The notes below the pieces were generated by a model that was not told the origin of the DNA, did no database searches, and was given only the letters and a program-made list of their open reading frames with translations. DNA of 64,000 nt from Boseongicola sp. Lineage in GTDB: Bacteria > Pseudomonadota > Alphaproteobacteria > Rhodobacterales > Rhodobacteraceae. Shown one piece after another: positions 30,464 to 41,230 of this stretch. Where the stretch lies: contig JAPPCV010000174.1 of NCBI GenBank assembly GCA_028824715.1, forward strand, positions 1-64,000. The letters run 5' to 3'. Position 1 is the first letter of the stretch. Every line of letters starts with the position of its first letter. A program made the translations under genes and the position numbers.

Positions 30464-31423
30464 ATGAGTCACGGATACGATACCGGGCGGTTGAATCTGC
30501 CGTTTGTTGGCATTTCGACATTTGCCAAGGCGCCCTATGAGCCCGACTGGACCAAGATCAACGCCGACGTGGCGATCCTGGGTGCACCGTTTGACTTCGG
30601 CACCCAATGGCGCGCAGGCGCACGGTTCGGCCCCCGGAGCATTCGTGAGGCTTCGACCCTGTTCTCGTTCGGCCATGCAGGCGCCTACGACCACGAAGAC
30701 GACGTGACCTATCTGGCCGACACGCGCATCGTCGATCTTGGCGACGCCGACATCGTTCATACCGATACGCTCGCCAGTCACGCCAACATCGAAGCCGGCG
30801 TGCGCGCCATACTTGACTCGGGAGCGATGCCCGTGGTCCTGGGTGGCGACCATTCGGTCAACATTCCATGCATTGCCGCATTTTCGGATCAGAAGCCGGT
30901 TCACGTCGTGCAGATCGACGCGCATCTCGACTTCGTCGATGAACGGCACGGCGTTCGATTCGGCCATGGCAACCCGATGCGTCGCGCCGCGGAACGCTCG
31001 TGGGTTTCCGGCCTGTCACAGATCGGGATGCGGAACGTCTCATCAACGGCAAAGGAGGGATATGACGACGCGCGCCGGATGGGTTCCGACATCGTCTCGG
31101 TCCGCCAGTTCCGTGCCATGGGTGCCGACGCCATGCTGGATCGGATTCCTGGCGGTGCAAGATACTATGTCACGATAGACATCGACGGATTTGACCCGTC
31201 GATTGCACCGGGAACGGGCACGCCCAGCCACGGCGGCTTTCTCTATTACGAGATCCTTGAGTTCCTGGATGGCCTCACCCGCCGCGGCACGGTTGTCGGG
31301 ATCGACCTCGTCGAGGTTGCGCCGGACTATGACCACTCAGGTTCTACCGCGACCCTCGCGGCCCAGTTGCTCTTGAACCTCATCGGGCGCGCCTTTGCAC
31401 CCGAGGGGGGGCAGCGGAATTGA
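30464..31423 (+). CDS. agmatinase/ureohydrolase family protein
   Basis: AILGAPFDFGTQWRAGARFGPRSIREAS...VVLGGDHSVNIPC...VVQIDAHLDFVDE...YVTIDIDGFDPSIAPGTGTPSHGG. Confidence 0.92.
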   Translation: MSHGYDTGRLNLPFVGISTFAKAPYEPDWTKINADVAILGAPFDFGTQWRAGARFGPRSIREASTLFSFGHAGAYDHEDDVTYLADTRIVDLGDADIVHTDTLASHANIEAGVRAILDSGAMPVVLGGDHSVNIPCIAAFSDQKPVHVVQIDAHLDFVDERHGVRFGHGNPMRRAAERSWVSGLSQIGMRNVSSTAKEGYDDARRMGSDIVSVRQFRAMGADAMLDRIPGGARYYVTIDIDGFDPSIAPGTGTPSHGGFLYYEILEFLDGLTRRGTVVGIDLVEVAPDYDHSGSTATLAAQLLLNLIGRAFAPEGGQRN

Positions 31424-31645
31424 AGCTGATGGCACTGCCATTGCCAAGAGAATCAGGCGGTCGCGCTTCTCATGGCTTGTCGCGTTCTCGCTCCCCACCA
31501 CAGACGATGCCTTCGACATGGCCGCGGACCGCCGCATCACCGGGAAACACCCTCATCAGGCCTGGACACCGCATCTTTCTCGAGGCGCCTTGCTGAAGGT
31601 CGCGACAAGGTGCTGTTTGGCACTTTCGCAAGAAATGTCCGCGCG

Positions 31646-32806
31646 TCAATTTCGGAACATTGGCGGGCGGGCATCGATCCAGGCACCGTTTGCCATTCCC
31701 GATTCCGCGACGGCATGGATTGCGGCCACCGAGCGCAGTCCGTCCTCCGCGCCGGGCACGAAGTCGGCAGCGTCGTCCGCCTCGCGGCCTTCTTTCCTGG
31801 CGCGGATGTGTTCGGCTAGGTCCCGGTAGATGTTTGCGAAGGCAAGCGGCAGGCCTTCGGCATGACCGATCGTCATCCTGCTGGCGCGGTCGGCTCCGGG
31901 AGAAAGGCTGGACTCCCCGCGTTCGATGACCTGAAGCCGTTCGCCCAAGGGCATCCAGTACAACTGGTTCGGATGCTCCTGGGACCATCGAAGGCCGCCG
32001 GTCTCTCCGAACACCTGGATTTCCAGCCCGTGCTGCCGACCGATGGCCACCGATGATGTCCAGAGCCGTCCCGCAGCACCACCATCCATGCGGAAGTTGA
32101 CCATGGCGTCGTCTTCCAGCTCGCGGCCTGTGACGCAGGAAACGCAATCGGCAGAAAGACGCTGCACCTGCTGTCCCGTGACGAAACTTGCCATGTGGAG
32201 GGCGTGGATGCCGCAATCCGCAAACTGAGCCGAGACACCGGCCTGTTCCGGATCGTAGCGCCAGCGAACGCGCGGGTTGTCGGCATCAGTTGCGTCGGCG
32301 TGATGTCCGTGGGCGAAATTCGCAACCACAAGGCGCACCTTGCCCAGGTCCCCGCGCGCGACCATTGCCCTCATGTGTCGCACGAGCGGATAGCCGGAAT
32401 ATCCATAGTTGACGGCGCAGATGCGGTCCGCGTCGCGGCAAAGGCGCACGATCTCTTCGGCCTCCGCGACGGTGATTGTCATCGGCTTTTCGCAAAGCAC
32501 GTCGAATCCTGCCAGGAGGAAGGCCTTCGCAATTTCGAAGTGGGTTGCGTTCGGCGTGGCGATCGTGACCAGGTCGATCCGGTTCGGGTGCGCGGATTCG
32601 CCCTCGAGCATCTCCTGCCAACCGCCATAGGCACGGCTCTTTGCAAGACCGAGTTCCAGGCCGTACGCCCGCGCCGCCGCGGGCCGATGGTCGAGGGCGC
32701 CCGCCACGAAGGCGAATTCGCCATCCAATGCGGTTGCCAACCTGTGCGCCGGCCCGATCTGGCTGCCCTTGCCGCCCCCGATCATGCCCCAGTTCAGAAT
32801 CTGCAT
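31646..32806 (-). CDS. Gfo/Idh/MocA family oxidoreductase
   Basis: MQILNWGMIGGGKGSQIGPAHRLA...LVTIATPNATHFEIAKAFLLAGFDVLCEKPMTITVAEAEEIV. Confidence 0.92.
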   Translation of the reverse strand: MQILNWGMIGGGKGSQIGPAHRLATALDGEFAFVAGALDHRPAAARAYGLELGLAKSRAYGGWQEMLEGESAHPNRIDLVTIATPNATHFEIAKAFLLAGFDVLCEKPMTITVAEAEEIVRLCRDADRICAVNYGYSGYPLVRHMRAMVARGDLGKVRLVVANFAHGHHADATDADNPRVRWRYDPEQAGVSAQFADCGIHALHMASFVTGQQVQRLSADCVSCVTGRELEDDAMVNFRMDGGAAGRLWTSSVAIGRQHGLEIQVFGETGGLRWSQEHPNQLYWMPLGERLQVIERGESSLSPGADRASRMTIGHAEGLPLAFANIYRDLAEHIRARKEGREADDAADFVPGAEDGLRSVAAIHAVAESGMANGAWIDARPPMFRN

Positions 32807-33018
32807 GGGATGTTCTTTCCGCCGGGCCGTCGCCCTCAGTTCCGGTTCCAGCCGGATGTTCGACACCTCGCATGCCGTTTGGGTCGCCGGAGACGTTCCG
32901 ACCGAGGGTGAGGCTTAACGACCCGTCCGCCGCTGCCGCCGCTGCCGCCGCTCATTCGGCGGTTGCAACGCGAACATCAAGGCGAAAATGGTCAACCTGG
33001 GGACATGAGCCCCCAAGC

Positions 33019-33144
33019 CTAACCTTGGCGCGCCTTGAATCGTCGCTGCGTCTTGTTGATCACGTAGACACGGCCCTTGCGGCGCACCACGCGGCAGTCG
33101 CGATGCCGGTTCTTAAGCGAACGAAGCGAGTTCCTGACCTTCAT
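33019..33144 (-). CDS. rpmJ: 50S ribosomal protein L36
   Basis: [41 protein letters not shown] read directly; below the ORF-track size cut-off. Confidence 0.95.
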   Translation of the reverse strand: MKVRNSLRSLKNRHRDCRVVRRKGRVYVINKTQRRFKARQG

Positions 33145-33211
33145 CGGCTCTCTCCTGATCGCGGCGCGATTCGCGCCTGTTTCCCTTTTGCCGCATGAAG
33201 GCGGCGGCGAG

Positions 33212-33286
<75 letters not shown>

Positions 33287-33420
33287 TTTCCGACAGCGAG
33301 GCGCGGGGTTCGGCCCCGCGCCAATCGGGCATCCCATACTGCTTGGCCCGTCACATTTCAAGGGCTTTTGACGACCCGGAAGGTTGGCTATAACAGCGGC
33401 AGTCCAGCGGGAGCCGTCAC

Positions 33421-34275
33421 ATGCGGGTGCTTGACCTGAAGATGCCTGTTGCTCGCACGACCAGTGTCGTGTTCGCGTCGCCGCATTCCGGTCGGGCATA
33501 CGCAAGGGAATTCGTGAAGCGCTCGATTCTCGATGAACGGACCCTGAGATCCTCGGAAGACGCCCTTGTCGACAAGCTCTTTGCGTCCGCCCCGGACCGT
33601 GGTGCGCCGTTGCTTGCGGCTGTCGTGCCGCGCGCCTGGATCGACGTGAACCGATCGGCCGACGAGCTGGACCCGAACCTGATCGAAGGCCTCCGGGATG
33701 GCGCGCGCAACCCGCGCGTCGCCTCGGGTCTCGGCGTCGTGCCGCGAGTGGTGGCAAATGGCAAGGCAATCTACCGAGGCAAGATTGCGCTTGATGAGGC
33801 AAGGAAACGAATTGATGACGCCTGGCATCCTTGGCACGACACGGTCTCGGTGCTGATGGACGAGAGCATGGCGCTCTTTGGAGAGGCGATTCTCGTCGAC
33901 TGCCACTCCATGCCGCACGAGGCAATTGACACGATCCCCCATCCGCAGGGCGCCCGTCCCGAAATCGTCCTTGGTGACAGGTTTGGCACAGCTGCAGCTT
34001 GCGAAGTGGTCGACCAGGTTGAGGCGGCATTTGCAGCCGCCGGGCTGAATGTGGCCAGGAACGCACCATTCGCTGGAGCATTCGCGACACAAAACTATGG
34101 CCACCCGTCACGAGGTCGCCACGTTGTCCAGATCGAGATTGATCGGTCACTCTACCTGAACGAGCGGACAGTCCGGCCGAACGGAAACTACCGGGCATTC
34201 CGAAAGTTGATTGACGGGGTGATTGCCGAAATCGTCGGAATCGGCCGCAAGGACGTTTCCTTGGCCGCTGAGTAG
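33421..34275 (+). CDS. N-formylglutamate amidohydrolase family protein
   Basis: VVFASPHSGRAYAREFV...ILVDCHSMP...EIVLGDRFGTAA...NAPFAGAFATQNYGHPSRGRHVVQIEIDRSLYL. Confidence 0.92.
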   Translation: MRVLDLKMPVARTTSVVFASPHSGRAYAREFVKRSILDERTLRSSEDALVDKLFASAPDRGAPLLAAVVPRAWIDVNRSADELDPNLIEGLRDGARNPRVASGLGVVPRVVANGKAIYRGKIALDEARKRIDDAWHPWHDTVSVLMDESMALFGEAILVDCHSMPHEAIDTIPHPQGARPEIVLGDRFGTAAACEVVDQVEAAFAAAGLNVARNAPFAGAFATQNYGHPSRGRHVVQIEIDRSLYLNERTVRPNGNYRAFRKLIDGVIAEIVGIGRKDVSLAAE

Positions 34276-34300
34276 CGTCGCCGCAGCTTCCCGATCAAGA

Positions 34301-34325
34301 AAAAGGGCGCCCTCGGGCGCCCTTT
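34301..34325. terminator. bidirectional rho-independent terminator between convergent genes
   Basis: AAAGGGCGCC-CTC-GGGCGCCCTTT. Confidence 0.85.
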
Positions 34326-34345
34326 CCGGTCTCCGTCTGACGTTG

Positions 34346-35818
34346 CTATCCGCTCTCGAGCGGCAGGGCCACGAAGCGCGGCTCGCCGTCCCGCTGCACC
34401 AGGAGCACGATCGTCTTCCGCCCCGCTTCGCGGGTGTCCTCTATCCTGGTCTCGAATTCGGCGACGCTGGCGATTTCTTCCTGCCCTGCCTCGACGATCA
34501 GGTCTCCGACACGAAGTCCCTTGTCAAAAGCCGCGCTGTCTTCGGCCACGTCCTGAACGACCAGGCCCTCGGCGGTCTCCGGAAGGCCGAGCTGCTCGCG
34601 AAGCGCGTCGGTCATTTCGGAAAGCGTCAAGCCAAGGTGCTCGCTGGGTGTCGGGTCCGTGGCATTCGCCGAAGCGGGAATTGCGCCCTCGGCTTCCTCG
34701 CGGCGTCCGAGAGTAACCATGAGCGTCCGGAACTCTCCGTCCCGGAAGACCTTGATGCGAACCTCCTTGCCGACGGCTGCGTCGCCGACCTGGCGCACGA
34801 GACCGCGTGTATCGTCGACCTCAACGCCGTCAAAGGAAAGGATGACGTCGCCGGTCTCGATTCCGGCCTCCAGTGCGGGACCTTCAGGAACATCCGTTAC
34901 GAGTGCGCCACGGACTTCGGCAAGTCCGAGACCTTCCGCAAGATCGTCCGTAACGTCCTGGATGCGGACACCCAGCCATCCGCGCCGGGTTTCGCCAAAT
35001 TCTCGCAGCTGGTCGATCACGTTTTCCGCCACGTTTGCCGACATTGCAAACCCGATGCCGATCGAACCTCCGGTGGGAGAGAGGATCGCGGTATTCACGC
35101 CGATCACCTCTCCATCCATGTTGAACAACGGGCCTCCCGAGTTGCCTCGGTTGATGGCAGCGTCGGTCTGAATGAAGTCATCGTAGCTTCCTGCGAGCGC
35201 TCGCCCTCGAGCGGAAACGATTCCGACAGAAACGGAAAAGCCCTGTCCCAGCGGGTTCCCCATGGCCATGACCCAGTCACCGACTCGGGTCTCCTCGTCG
35301 TCGCCCCAACTGAGAAACTTGAGAGGCTTTTCGCTCTCGACCTTCAGAAGGGCGAGGTCGGTTTTGGCATCGGTGCCGACGATCTCGGCTTCGCGTTCAA
35401 ATCCCTCGAAGAACTCGATCAGGATCTTGTCGGCAGACTGAATGACGTGCCTGTTGGTGACGATATAGCCGTCTTCCGAAATCACGAAGCCGGAACCCAG
35501 GGCTTGGCCGCGTCGCGGACGATTGCCGTCGGGGTCGTTGCGCTCCATGAAGTCGCGGAAGAACTCCTCGAATGGCGAGCCTTCGGGCACGACCGGACCG
35601 GGCTGCATCCTCGTGGCAACCATCGCGGATGTCGTGATGTTCACGACGGCCGGACTGACTTTCTCGGCCAGGTCGGCGAACGTGTCTGGCCGGGACTGCG
35701 CCGACGCTGCGATCGCGTGTGCCAGAATCAGGGCGGCACCGAGAACGAGTGGCCAAAGCAGCGCCAGTCCGGGCACGCGCTGGGGGGCGAATACAAGATT
35801 CCTCACGCTTTCCTCCAT
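34346..35818 (-). CDS. Do/DegP-like periplasmic serine endoprotease with two PDZ domains
   Basis: GSGFVISEDGYIVTNRHVI...TDLALLKVES...QTDAAINRGNSGGPLFNMDGEVIGVNT. Confidence 0.94.
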   Translation of the reverse strand: MEESVRNLVFAPQRVPGLALLWPLVLGAALILAHAIAASAQSRPDTFADLAEKVSPAVVNITTSAMVATRMQPGPVVPEGSPFEEFFRDFMERNDPDGNRPRRGQALGSGFVISEDGYIVTNRHVIQSADKILIEFFEGFEREAEIVGTDAKTDLALLKVESEKPLKFLSWGDDEETRVGDWVMAMGNPLGQGFSVSVGIVSARGRALAGSYDDFIQTDAAINRGNSGGPLFNMDGEVIGVNTAILSPTGGSIGIGFAMSANVAENVIDQLREFGETRRGWLGVRIQDVTDDLAEGLGLAEVRGALVTDVPEGPALEAGIETGDVILSFDGVEVDDTRGLVRQVGDAAVGKEVRIKVFRDGEFRTLMVTLGRREEAEGAIPASANATDPTPSEHLGLTLSEMTDALREQLGLPETAEGLVVQDVAEDSAAFDKGLRVGDLIVEAGQEEIASVAEFETRIEDTREAGRKTIVLLVQRDGEPRFVALPLESG

Positions 35819-36018
35819 ACGATCTTGTTTGAGTCGAACCGGGTACGACGTTTGATTGGCAGCATCTCAGATAGGGAGCGGTGCATTCAAGCCAAAGGCC
35901 AATCGCGCCGCTTCACTCTGATGTGAATGCGACGCCTGCACGCGAAGGCCCGACGGTCCCTGGCAAACGCGCGGGTTTTGCCACCGCTTCTGATCAGCGC
36001 ACTCGCCACAAGCCAAAA

Positions 36019-36045
36019 AAAGGGTGCCTTGCAAGGCACCCTTCC
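36019..36045 (-). terminator. rho-independent terminator of glnA
   Basis: AAGGGTGCC-TTGC-AAGGCACCCTT followed on the minus strand by a T tract. Confidence 0.85.
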
Positions 36046-36070
36046 TGTTTCGGACAGTTCCTGAATGTCG

Positions 36071-37477
36071 TCAGCAGCTGTAGTACATCTTGAACTCGAC
36101 CGGGTGAGGCGTGTGCTCGTAGGCGTAGATCTCTTCCCACTTGAGTTCCATGTAGCCCTCGATCTGGCTGCGAGTGAAGACATCGCCCTGCAGCAGGAAG
36201 TCCATGTCGGCTTCCAGCTCTGCCATCGCCTCGCGGAGACTGGCGCAGACCGTTGGAATCCCCTCCAGCTCTTCGGGGGGCAGGTCATAGAGATCCTTGT
36301 CCATCGGATCACCAGGGTCGATCTTGTTCCTGATTCCGTCGAGGCCGGCCATCAGGAGCGACGCAAACGCCAGGTAGGGGTTCGCGGCGGGATCGGGGAA
36401 GCGAACTTCCACGCGCTTGGCCTTGGGACTCTCGGTCCACGGGATTCGGCACGAAGCCGAGCGGTTCCGGGCCGAATACGCCCTCAGAACCGGGGCCTCG
36501 AAGCCCGGAATCAAGCGCTTGTAGGAGTTCGTCGCCGGATTGGTGAAGGCGTTGAGCGCCTTCGAGTGCTTGAGCACGCCGCCAATGTAGTAGAGCGCCT
36601 CCTGGCTGAGATCGGCGTACCGGTCCCCTGCGAAAAGCGGCTTGCCGTCCTTCCAGATCGACTGGTTCACGTGCATGCCCGTTCCGTTGTCGCCCGCGAT
36701 CGGCTTGGGCATGAACGTGGCCGACTTGCCGTATGCATGCGCTACCTGGTGGATTACGTACTTGTACTTCTGCAGATTGTCTCCCTGATCGGTGAGCGAA
36801 CTGAAGATAAGGCCAAGCTCGTGCTGGCACGAGGCCACCTCATGGTGGTGCTTGTCGACCTTCATGCCCATGCGCTTCATCGTCGAGAGCATTTCCGAGC
36901 GGATGTCCTGGGCGTCGTCTACCGGGGGAACCGGGAAGTAGCCGCCTTTGATGCCGGGGCGGTGGCCCATGTTGCCCATTTCGTATTCGGTATCGGTGTT
37001 CCACGAACCGTCGATCGCGTCGACCTCATAGCTGACCTTGTTCATTTCGACCGAATAGCGGACATCGTCAAAGATGAAGAACTCGGCTTCCGGTCCCCAG
37101 AACGACTCGTCGCCGATCCCGCTGGACTTGAGATAGGCCTCGGCCTTCTCAGCCGTCCCGCGCGGGTCGCGCTCGTAATGCTCGCCGGTATCCGGTTCCA
37201 CGACCGAGCAATGGACTGCAAGCGTCGTCTCCGCGAAGAACGGATCCATGTATGCGCTCGAGGTGTCGGGCATCAGTTTCATGTCGGACTGGTCGATCGA
37301 CTTCCAGCCAGCAATGGAGGAACCGTCGAACATGAGCCCTTCCTCAAGGAAGTCCTCGTTCACCTCATCGGCGTGCACAGTCACGTGCTGCAGCTTGCCA
37401 CGAGGATCCGTGAACCGAATGTCCACGTATTCCACCTCTTCGTCCTTGATCGTCTGCAAGACGTCCTTGTTGCTCAT
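36071..37477 (-). CDS. glnA: type I glutamine synthetase
   Basis: [35 protein letters not shown]...[13 protein letters not shown]...[35 protein letters not shown]. Confidence 0.98.
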   Translation of the reverse strand: MSNKDVLQTIKDEEVEYVDIRFTDPRGKLQHVTVHADEVNEDFLEEGLMFDGSSIAGWKSIDQSDMKLMPDTSSAYMDPFFAETTLAVHCSVVEPDTGEHYERDPRGTAEKAEAYLKSSGIGDESFWGPEAEFFIFDDVRYSVEMNKVSYEVDAIDGSWNTDTEYEMGNMGHRPGIKGGYFPVPPVDDAQDIRSEMLSTMKRMGMKVDKHHHEVASCQHELGLIFSSLTDQGDNLQKYKYVIHQVAHAYGKSATFMPKPIAGDNGTGMHVNQSIWKDGKPLFAGDRYADLSQEALYYIGGVLKHSKALNAFTNPATNSYKRLIPGFEAPVLRAYSARNRSASCRIPWTESPKAKRVEVRFPDPAANPYLAFASLLMAGLDGIRNKIDPGDPMDKDLYDLPPEELEGIPTVCASLREAMAELEADMDFLLQGDVFTRSQIEGYMELKWEEIYAYEHTPHPVEFKMYYSC

Positions 37478-37515
37478 GGAGCGATCCTCCTGTCCTTACT
37501 CTGGATGCTGATTGA

Positions 37516-37884
<369 letters not shown>

Positions 37885-38406
37885 TCATCATGCGCAGCCT
37901 GTGCTCGCAATCGCGGCAACCGGAAGTCGCGCCAGGATAGAATGTGCCAAAGGCCCATCTGCCTGTTTTTTGGGCACCCCGCCTGAATTTCCGCCCCTTT
38001 TGGAACACGGGAACGTCATCCGCAAATCTCGTCGGCTGATTGCTCGCATGCACTTGGCAGAGGGTCAAGTGCAATGGCGGCGGGTGGGAAACTGAACGCG
38101 AGATGACCTCGGTCCATCCGAGTGTGCCTTCTGAAGCGCATGCCGAACGCGCATGGCATGGACGATCCGCGACGGCCACAGCGCCGCAGCAACCAATCCC
38201 GGAGCATGAGAGGTGCCTGGTCCGGGTCGCACGGATTGCCGGAACGCATCGGTCAATGCACTCAAGAGGAGACGGTGGAGGCCTAGACGTGACTGTTCAA
38301 GCGGGCCCAACTCAATCAGTATGGGCCTGAAAGGCCACCGGAGCGGGGAAATGCCCGAACTCGAAAGTACAGAGGCGAAGAGACCGACATTTCGTACGGT
38401 GCAGTC

Positions 38407-40095
38407 GTGACCGTCATTCTGACCGCCGCAGAAATGCGAGCCATCGAGCAGGCCGCCATGTCGAGCGGAGAGGTCACGGGACTTGAACTCATGGAACGGG
38501 CCGGCAGGGGCGTGGTGGAGGCGATCTTCGAGAAATGGCCGGATCTCGCCGGCACGTCACATCGCGCACGCGTGCTTTGCGGTCCCGGAAACAACGGCGG
38601 CGACGGGTTTGTCGTGGCACGGCTGTTGAAGGAATGGGGCTGGGAGGTTGAGGTTTCGCTTCCGGGCACTCCCGGCAAGTTGCCGCCGGACGCGAAAACG
38701 AATTTCGACAAGTGGTGCCAGCTTGCCGGCATCGAGCCCGACTTGCGGCCAGGCAAGTCCGATACTTCCCGCGGGGCCGGACCGCCCCCGGACCTGCTGG
38801 TCGACGCGCTCTTCGGAACGGGGCTGTGTCGACCGCTCGGGTCGCCTTTCAACGACGAACTGGAACACTGGGGCGGCTTCACCGCAGAAAGGGGCATTCG
38901 TGAATTGCCAAGCCAGCAACGGCCCTTCCGGGTCGTTTCGGTGGACATTCCGAGCGGGCTCTGCTCCGACAGCGGGCGTGTCCTAGGCGCGAGCATTCGG
39001 GCCGACCTGACCGTGTCGTTTCATGCGCCCAAGCGCGGTCACTTCCTGAATCGGGGCATGGACCTGTGCGGGAACCTGGCGGTGGTTTCCCTGGGACTTG
39101 ATGACCCTTCCCGGAATGCCGAAGCGAACGCGGCGGACGCCCCTGAGACGGGCGTCCGCCTTGCAGGCATCGTTGCAGACCCAAGCCGGCTGAGGAAAGT
39201 CCATGGCCACAAGTATGATCATGGGCATGTCCTGGTTGTGTCCGGCGGACCAGGCCGGACCGGTGCCGCCCGGCTTGCGGCGCGTGGTGCGCTTAGGATC
39301 GGCGCGGGCCTCGTCACGATTGCCTGCCCGGAAACGGCGCTCACGGAAGTGGCGAGCCAGACAACCGCTGTCATGTGCCGTGTGCTGGATGATGCTGCCG
39401 GCCTTCGTGAAGCCCTTGAGGACGACAGGATTGCTGCGCTTTGCCTTGGCCCCGGCCTTGGTGTCGGAATGGATGCGCGGGCTCTTGTCTTGACGGCACT
39501 TGCCGCTCCCCGATCACAAGCTGCGCGAATTGGCGCAGGCGCAACGCCGAACGGCGGCGAATTCGGGTCGGAAGATGACCGAACGGGACGCCGGCCGGTC
39601 GTCCTCGACGCCGATGCCTTGACCTGTTTCATGCAGGACCCCGAGATCTTGTTCGATGCGCTGCACGAAGACTGTGTTCTCACGCCACATGCGGGCGAGT
39701 TCGGGCGACTGTTCCCCGAAATTGCGGAGAGACTCGCAGCGCCCGCGACCGCCGGACCTGCCTATTCCAAGATTGACGCGACTCGCGAAGCGGCCCGGCG
39801 CGCGGGATGCACGATCCTTTTCAAAGGTCCGGATACGGTGATTTCGGATTCGAGCGGCCGCTGCGTGATGAACGCGAGCGTTCGGGAGCGGGATGCGCCA
39901 TGGCTCGCCACTGCCGGCTCGGGCGACGTGCTGGCGGGATTCATCACCGGCCTTCTTGCGCGCGGACTAGTGCCCCTGGAGGCGGCCGAGGCCGCAGCAT
40001 GGATGCATACCGAATGCGCGATTTCTTTCGGACCCGGGCTTGTGGCCGAGGACATGCCGGAGGAACTGCCCAATGTGTTCCGACAGCTTGCCTGA
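38407..40095 (+). CDS. nnr: bifunctional NAD(P)H-hydrate epimerase / dehydratase
   Basis: N-terminal epimerase VLCGPGNNGGDGFVVARLL; C-terminal dehydratase KYDHGHVLVVSGGPGRTGAARLAARGALRIGAGLVT...TAGSGDVLAGFITGLLA. Confidence 0.95.
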   Translation: MTVILTAAEMRAIEQAAMSSGEVTGLELMERAGRGVVEAIFEKWPDLAGTSHRARVLCGPGNNGGDGFVVARLLKEWGWEVEVSLPGTPGKLPPDAKTNFDKWCQLAGIEPDLRPGKSDTSRGAGPPPDLLVDALFGTGLCRPLGSPFNDELEHWGGFTAERGIRELPSQQRPFRVVSVDIPSGLCSDSGRVLGASIRADLTVSFHAPKRGHFLNRGMDLCGNLAVVSLGLDDPSRNAEANAADAPETGVRLAGIVADPSRLRKVHGHKYDHGHVLVVSGGPGRTGAARLAARGALRIGAGLVTIACPETALTEVASQTTAVMCRVLDDAAGLREALEDDRIAALCLGPGLGVGMDARALVLTALAAPRSQAARIGAGATPNGGEFGSEDDRTGRRPVVLDADALTCFMQDPEILFDALHEDCVLTPHAGEFGRLFPEIAERLAAPATAGPAYSKIDATREAARRAGCTILFKGPDTVISDSSGRCVMNASVRERDAPWLATAGSGDVLAGFITGLLARGLVPLEAAEAAAWMHTECAISFGPGLVAEDMPEELPNVFRQLA

Positions 40096-40201
40096 TGCCG
40101 GGCCGATGCAGTCCGGGTCGTTGCGCAAGGAAAATGCGTCGGCCCGATTGTGTCCGGCGTCCCGCGCCAATAGGACAGGTGCGAGACACAAGGGGATGCT
40201 G

Positions 40202-41230
40202 ATGTCCGTTCGCAGCGATCTTGCCGAGACCGTTGGAAACACGCCGCTGATCCGGCTGAATGGCCCATCCGACGCCACTGGCTGCGAGATTCTCGGAAAG
40301 GCCGAGTTCCTGAATCCGGGTCAGTCCGTCAAGGACCGCGCAGCGCTGTACATCATACGGGATGCGGTCGCGAAGGGTGCGTTGAAGGCAGGCGGCACGA
40401 TCGTGGAGGGCACGGCCGGCAACACTGGCATCGGGCTCGCGCTGGTGGGTGCCTCCATGGGGTTCCGGACGGTCATCGTGATTCCGGAAACCCAAAGCCA
40501 GGAAAAGAAGGACATGATCCAGCTCTGCGGGGCAGAGCTGGTGCAGGTTCCGGCCGTTCCATACAGGAACCCGAACAATTACGTGAAGTACTCCGAGCGC
40601 CTGGCCGAGCGCCTGGCCGGGACCGAACCCAATGGCGCGATATGGGCGAACCAGTTCGACAACGTAGCGAACCGGCAGGCGCATGTGGAAACCACTGGCC
40701 CGGAAATCTGGGAGCAGACCGGCGGCAAGATTGACGGGTTCACGTGCTCGGTCGGTTCGGGCGGAACGCTTGCCGGCGTTGCCCTGGCGCTGCAGCCCAG
40801 TGGCGTGAAGGTTGGTCTCAGCGACCCGGACGGCTCGGGCCTCTACAAGCTCTACACGGATCGGGACCCGCCCGACGGCGATTCGATCACCGAGGGGATC
40901 GGGCAGAGTCGAATCACGGCCAATCTGGAAGGATTCGTGCCAGACTTCGCGTACAAGGTGCCTGACAGCGAGGCCTTGCCGGTCGTTTTCGACCTTCTTG
41001 AGAAGGAAGGCCTTTGCCTTGGCGGGTCGACCGGCATCAACGTTGCCGGCGCGATGCGCCTGGCGCATGAGATGGGCCCGGGGCACACGATCGTCACAAT
41101 CCTCTGCGACTACGGAAACCGTTATCAATCCAAGCTCTTCAACCCGGCTTTCCTGCACGAACGGGGATTGCCGGTACCGTCGTGGATCGGGCGCGATGAG
41201 CGCATACTGCCGAAGGTCTTTGCAGAGTGA
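40202..41230 (+). CDS. cysK: cysteine synthase A
   Basis: LAETVGNTPLIRLNGPS...FLNPGQSVKDRAALYIIRDAV...EGTAGNTGIGLALVGASMG; ATG at 40196 also possible. Confidence 0.93.
   Translation: MSVRSDLAETVGNTPLIRLNGPSDATGCEILGKAEFLNPGQSVKDRAALYIIRDAVAKGALKAGGTIVEGTAGNTGIGLALVGASMGFRTVIVIPETQSQEKKDMIQLCGAELVQVPAVPYRNPNNYVKYSERLAERLAGTEPNGAIWANQFDNVANRQAHVETTGPEIWEQTGGKIDGFTCSVGSGGTLAGVALALQPSGVKVGLSDPDGSGLYKLYTDRDPPDGDSITEGIGQSRITANLEGFVPDFAYKVPDSEALPVVFDLLEKEGLCLGGSTGINVAGAMRLAHEMGPGHTIVTILCDYGNRYQSKLFNPAFLHERGLPVPSWIGRDERILPKVFAE

Noticed and set aside
32928-32953. CCGCTGCCG-type short tandem repeat upstream of the Gfo/Idh gene
   Set aside because: Only about three units of a GC-rich triplet-like repeat; expected by chance in this composition and no further structure
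34223-35926. 567-aa plus-strand ORF antisense to the DegP-like gene
   Set aside because: Shadow ORF; the sense strand has unequivocal trypsin-like and PDZ motifs
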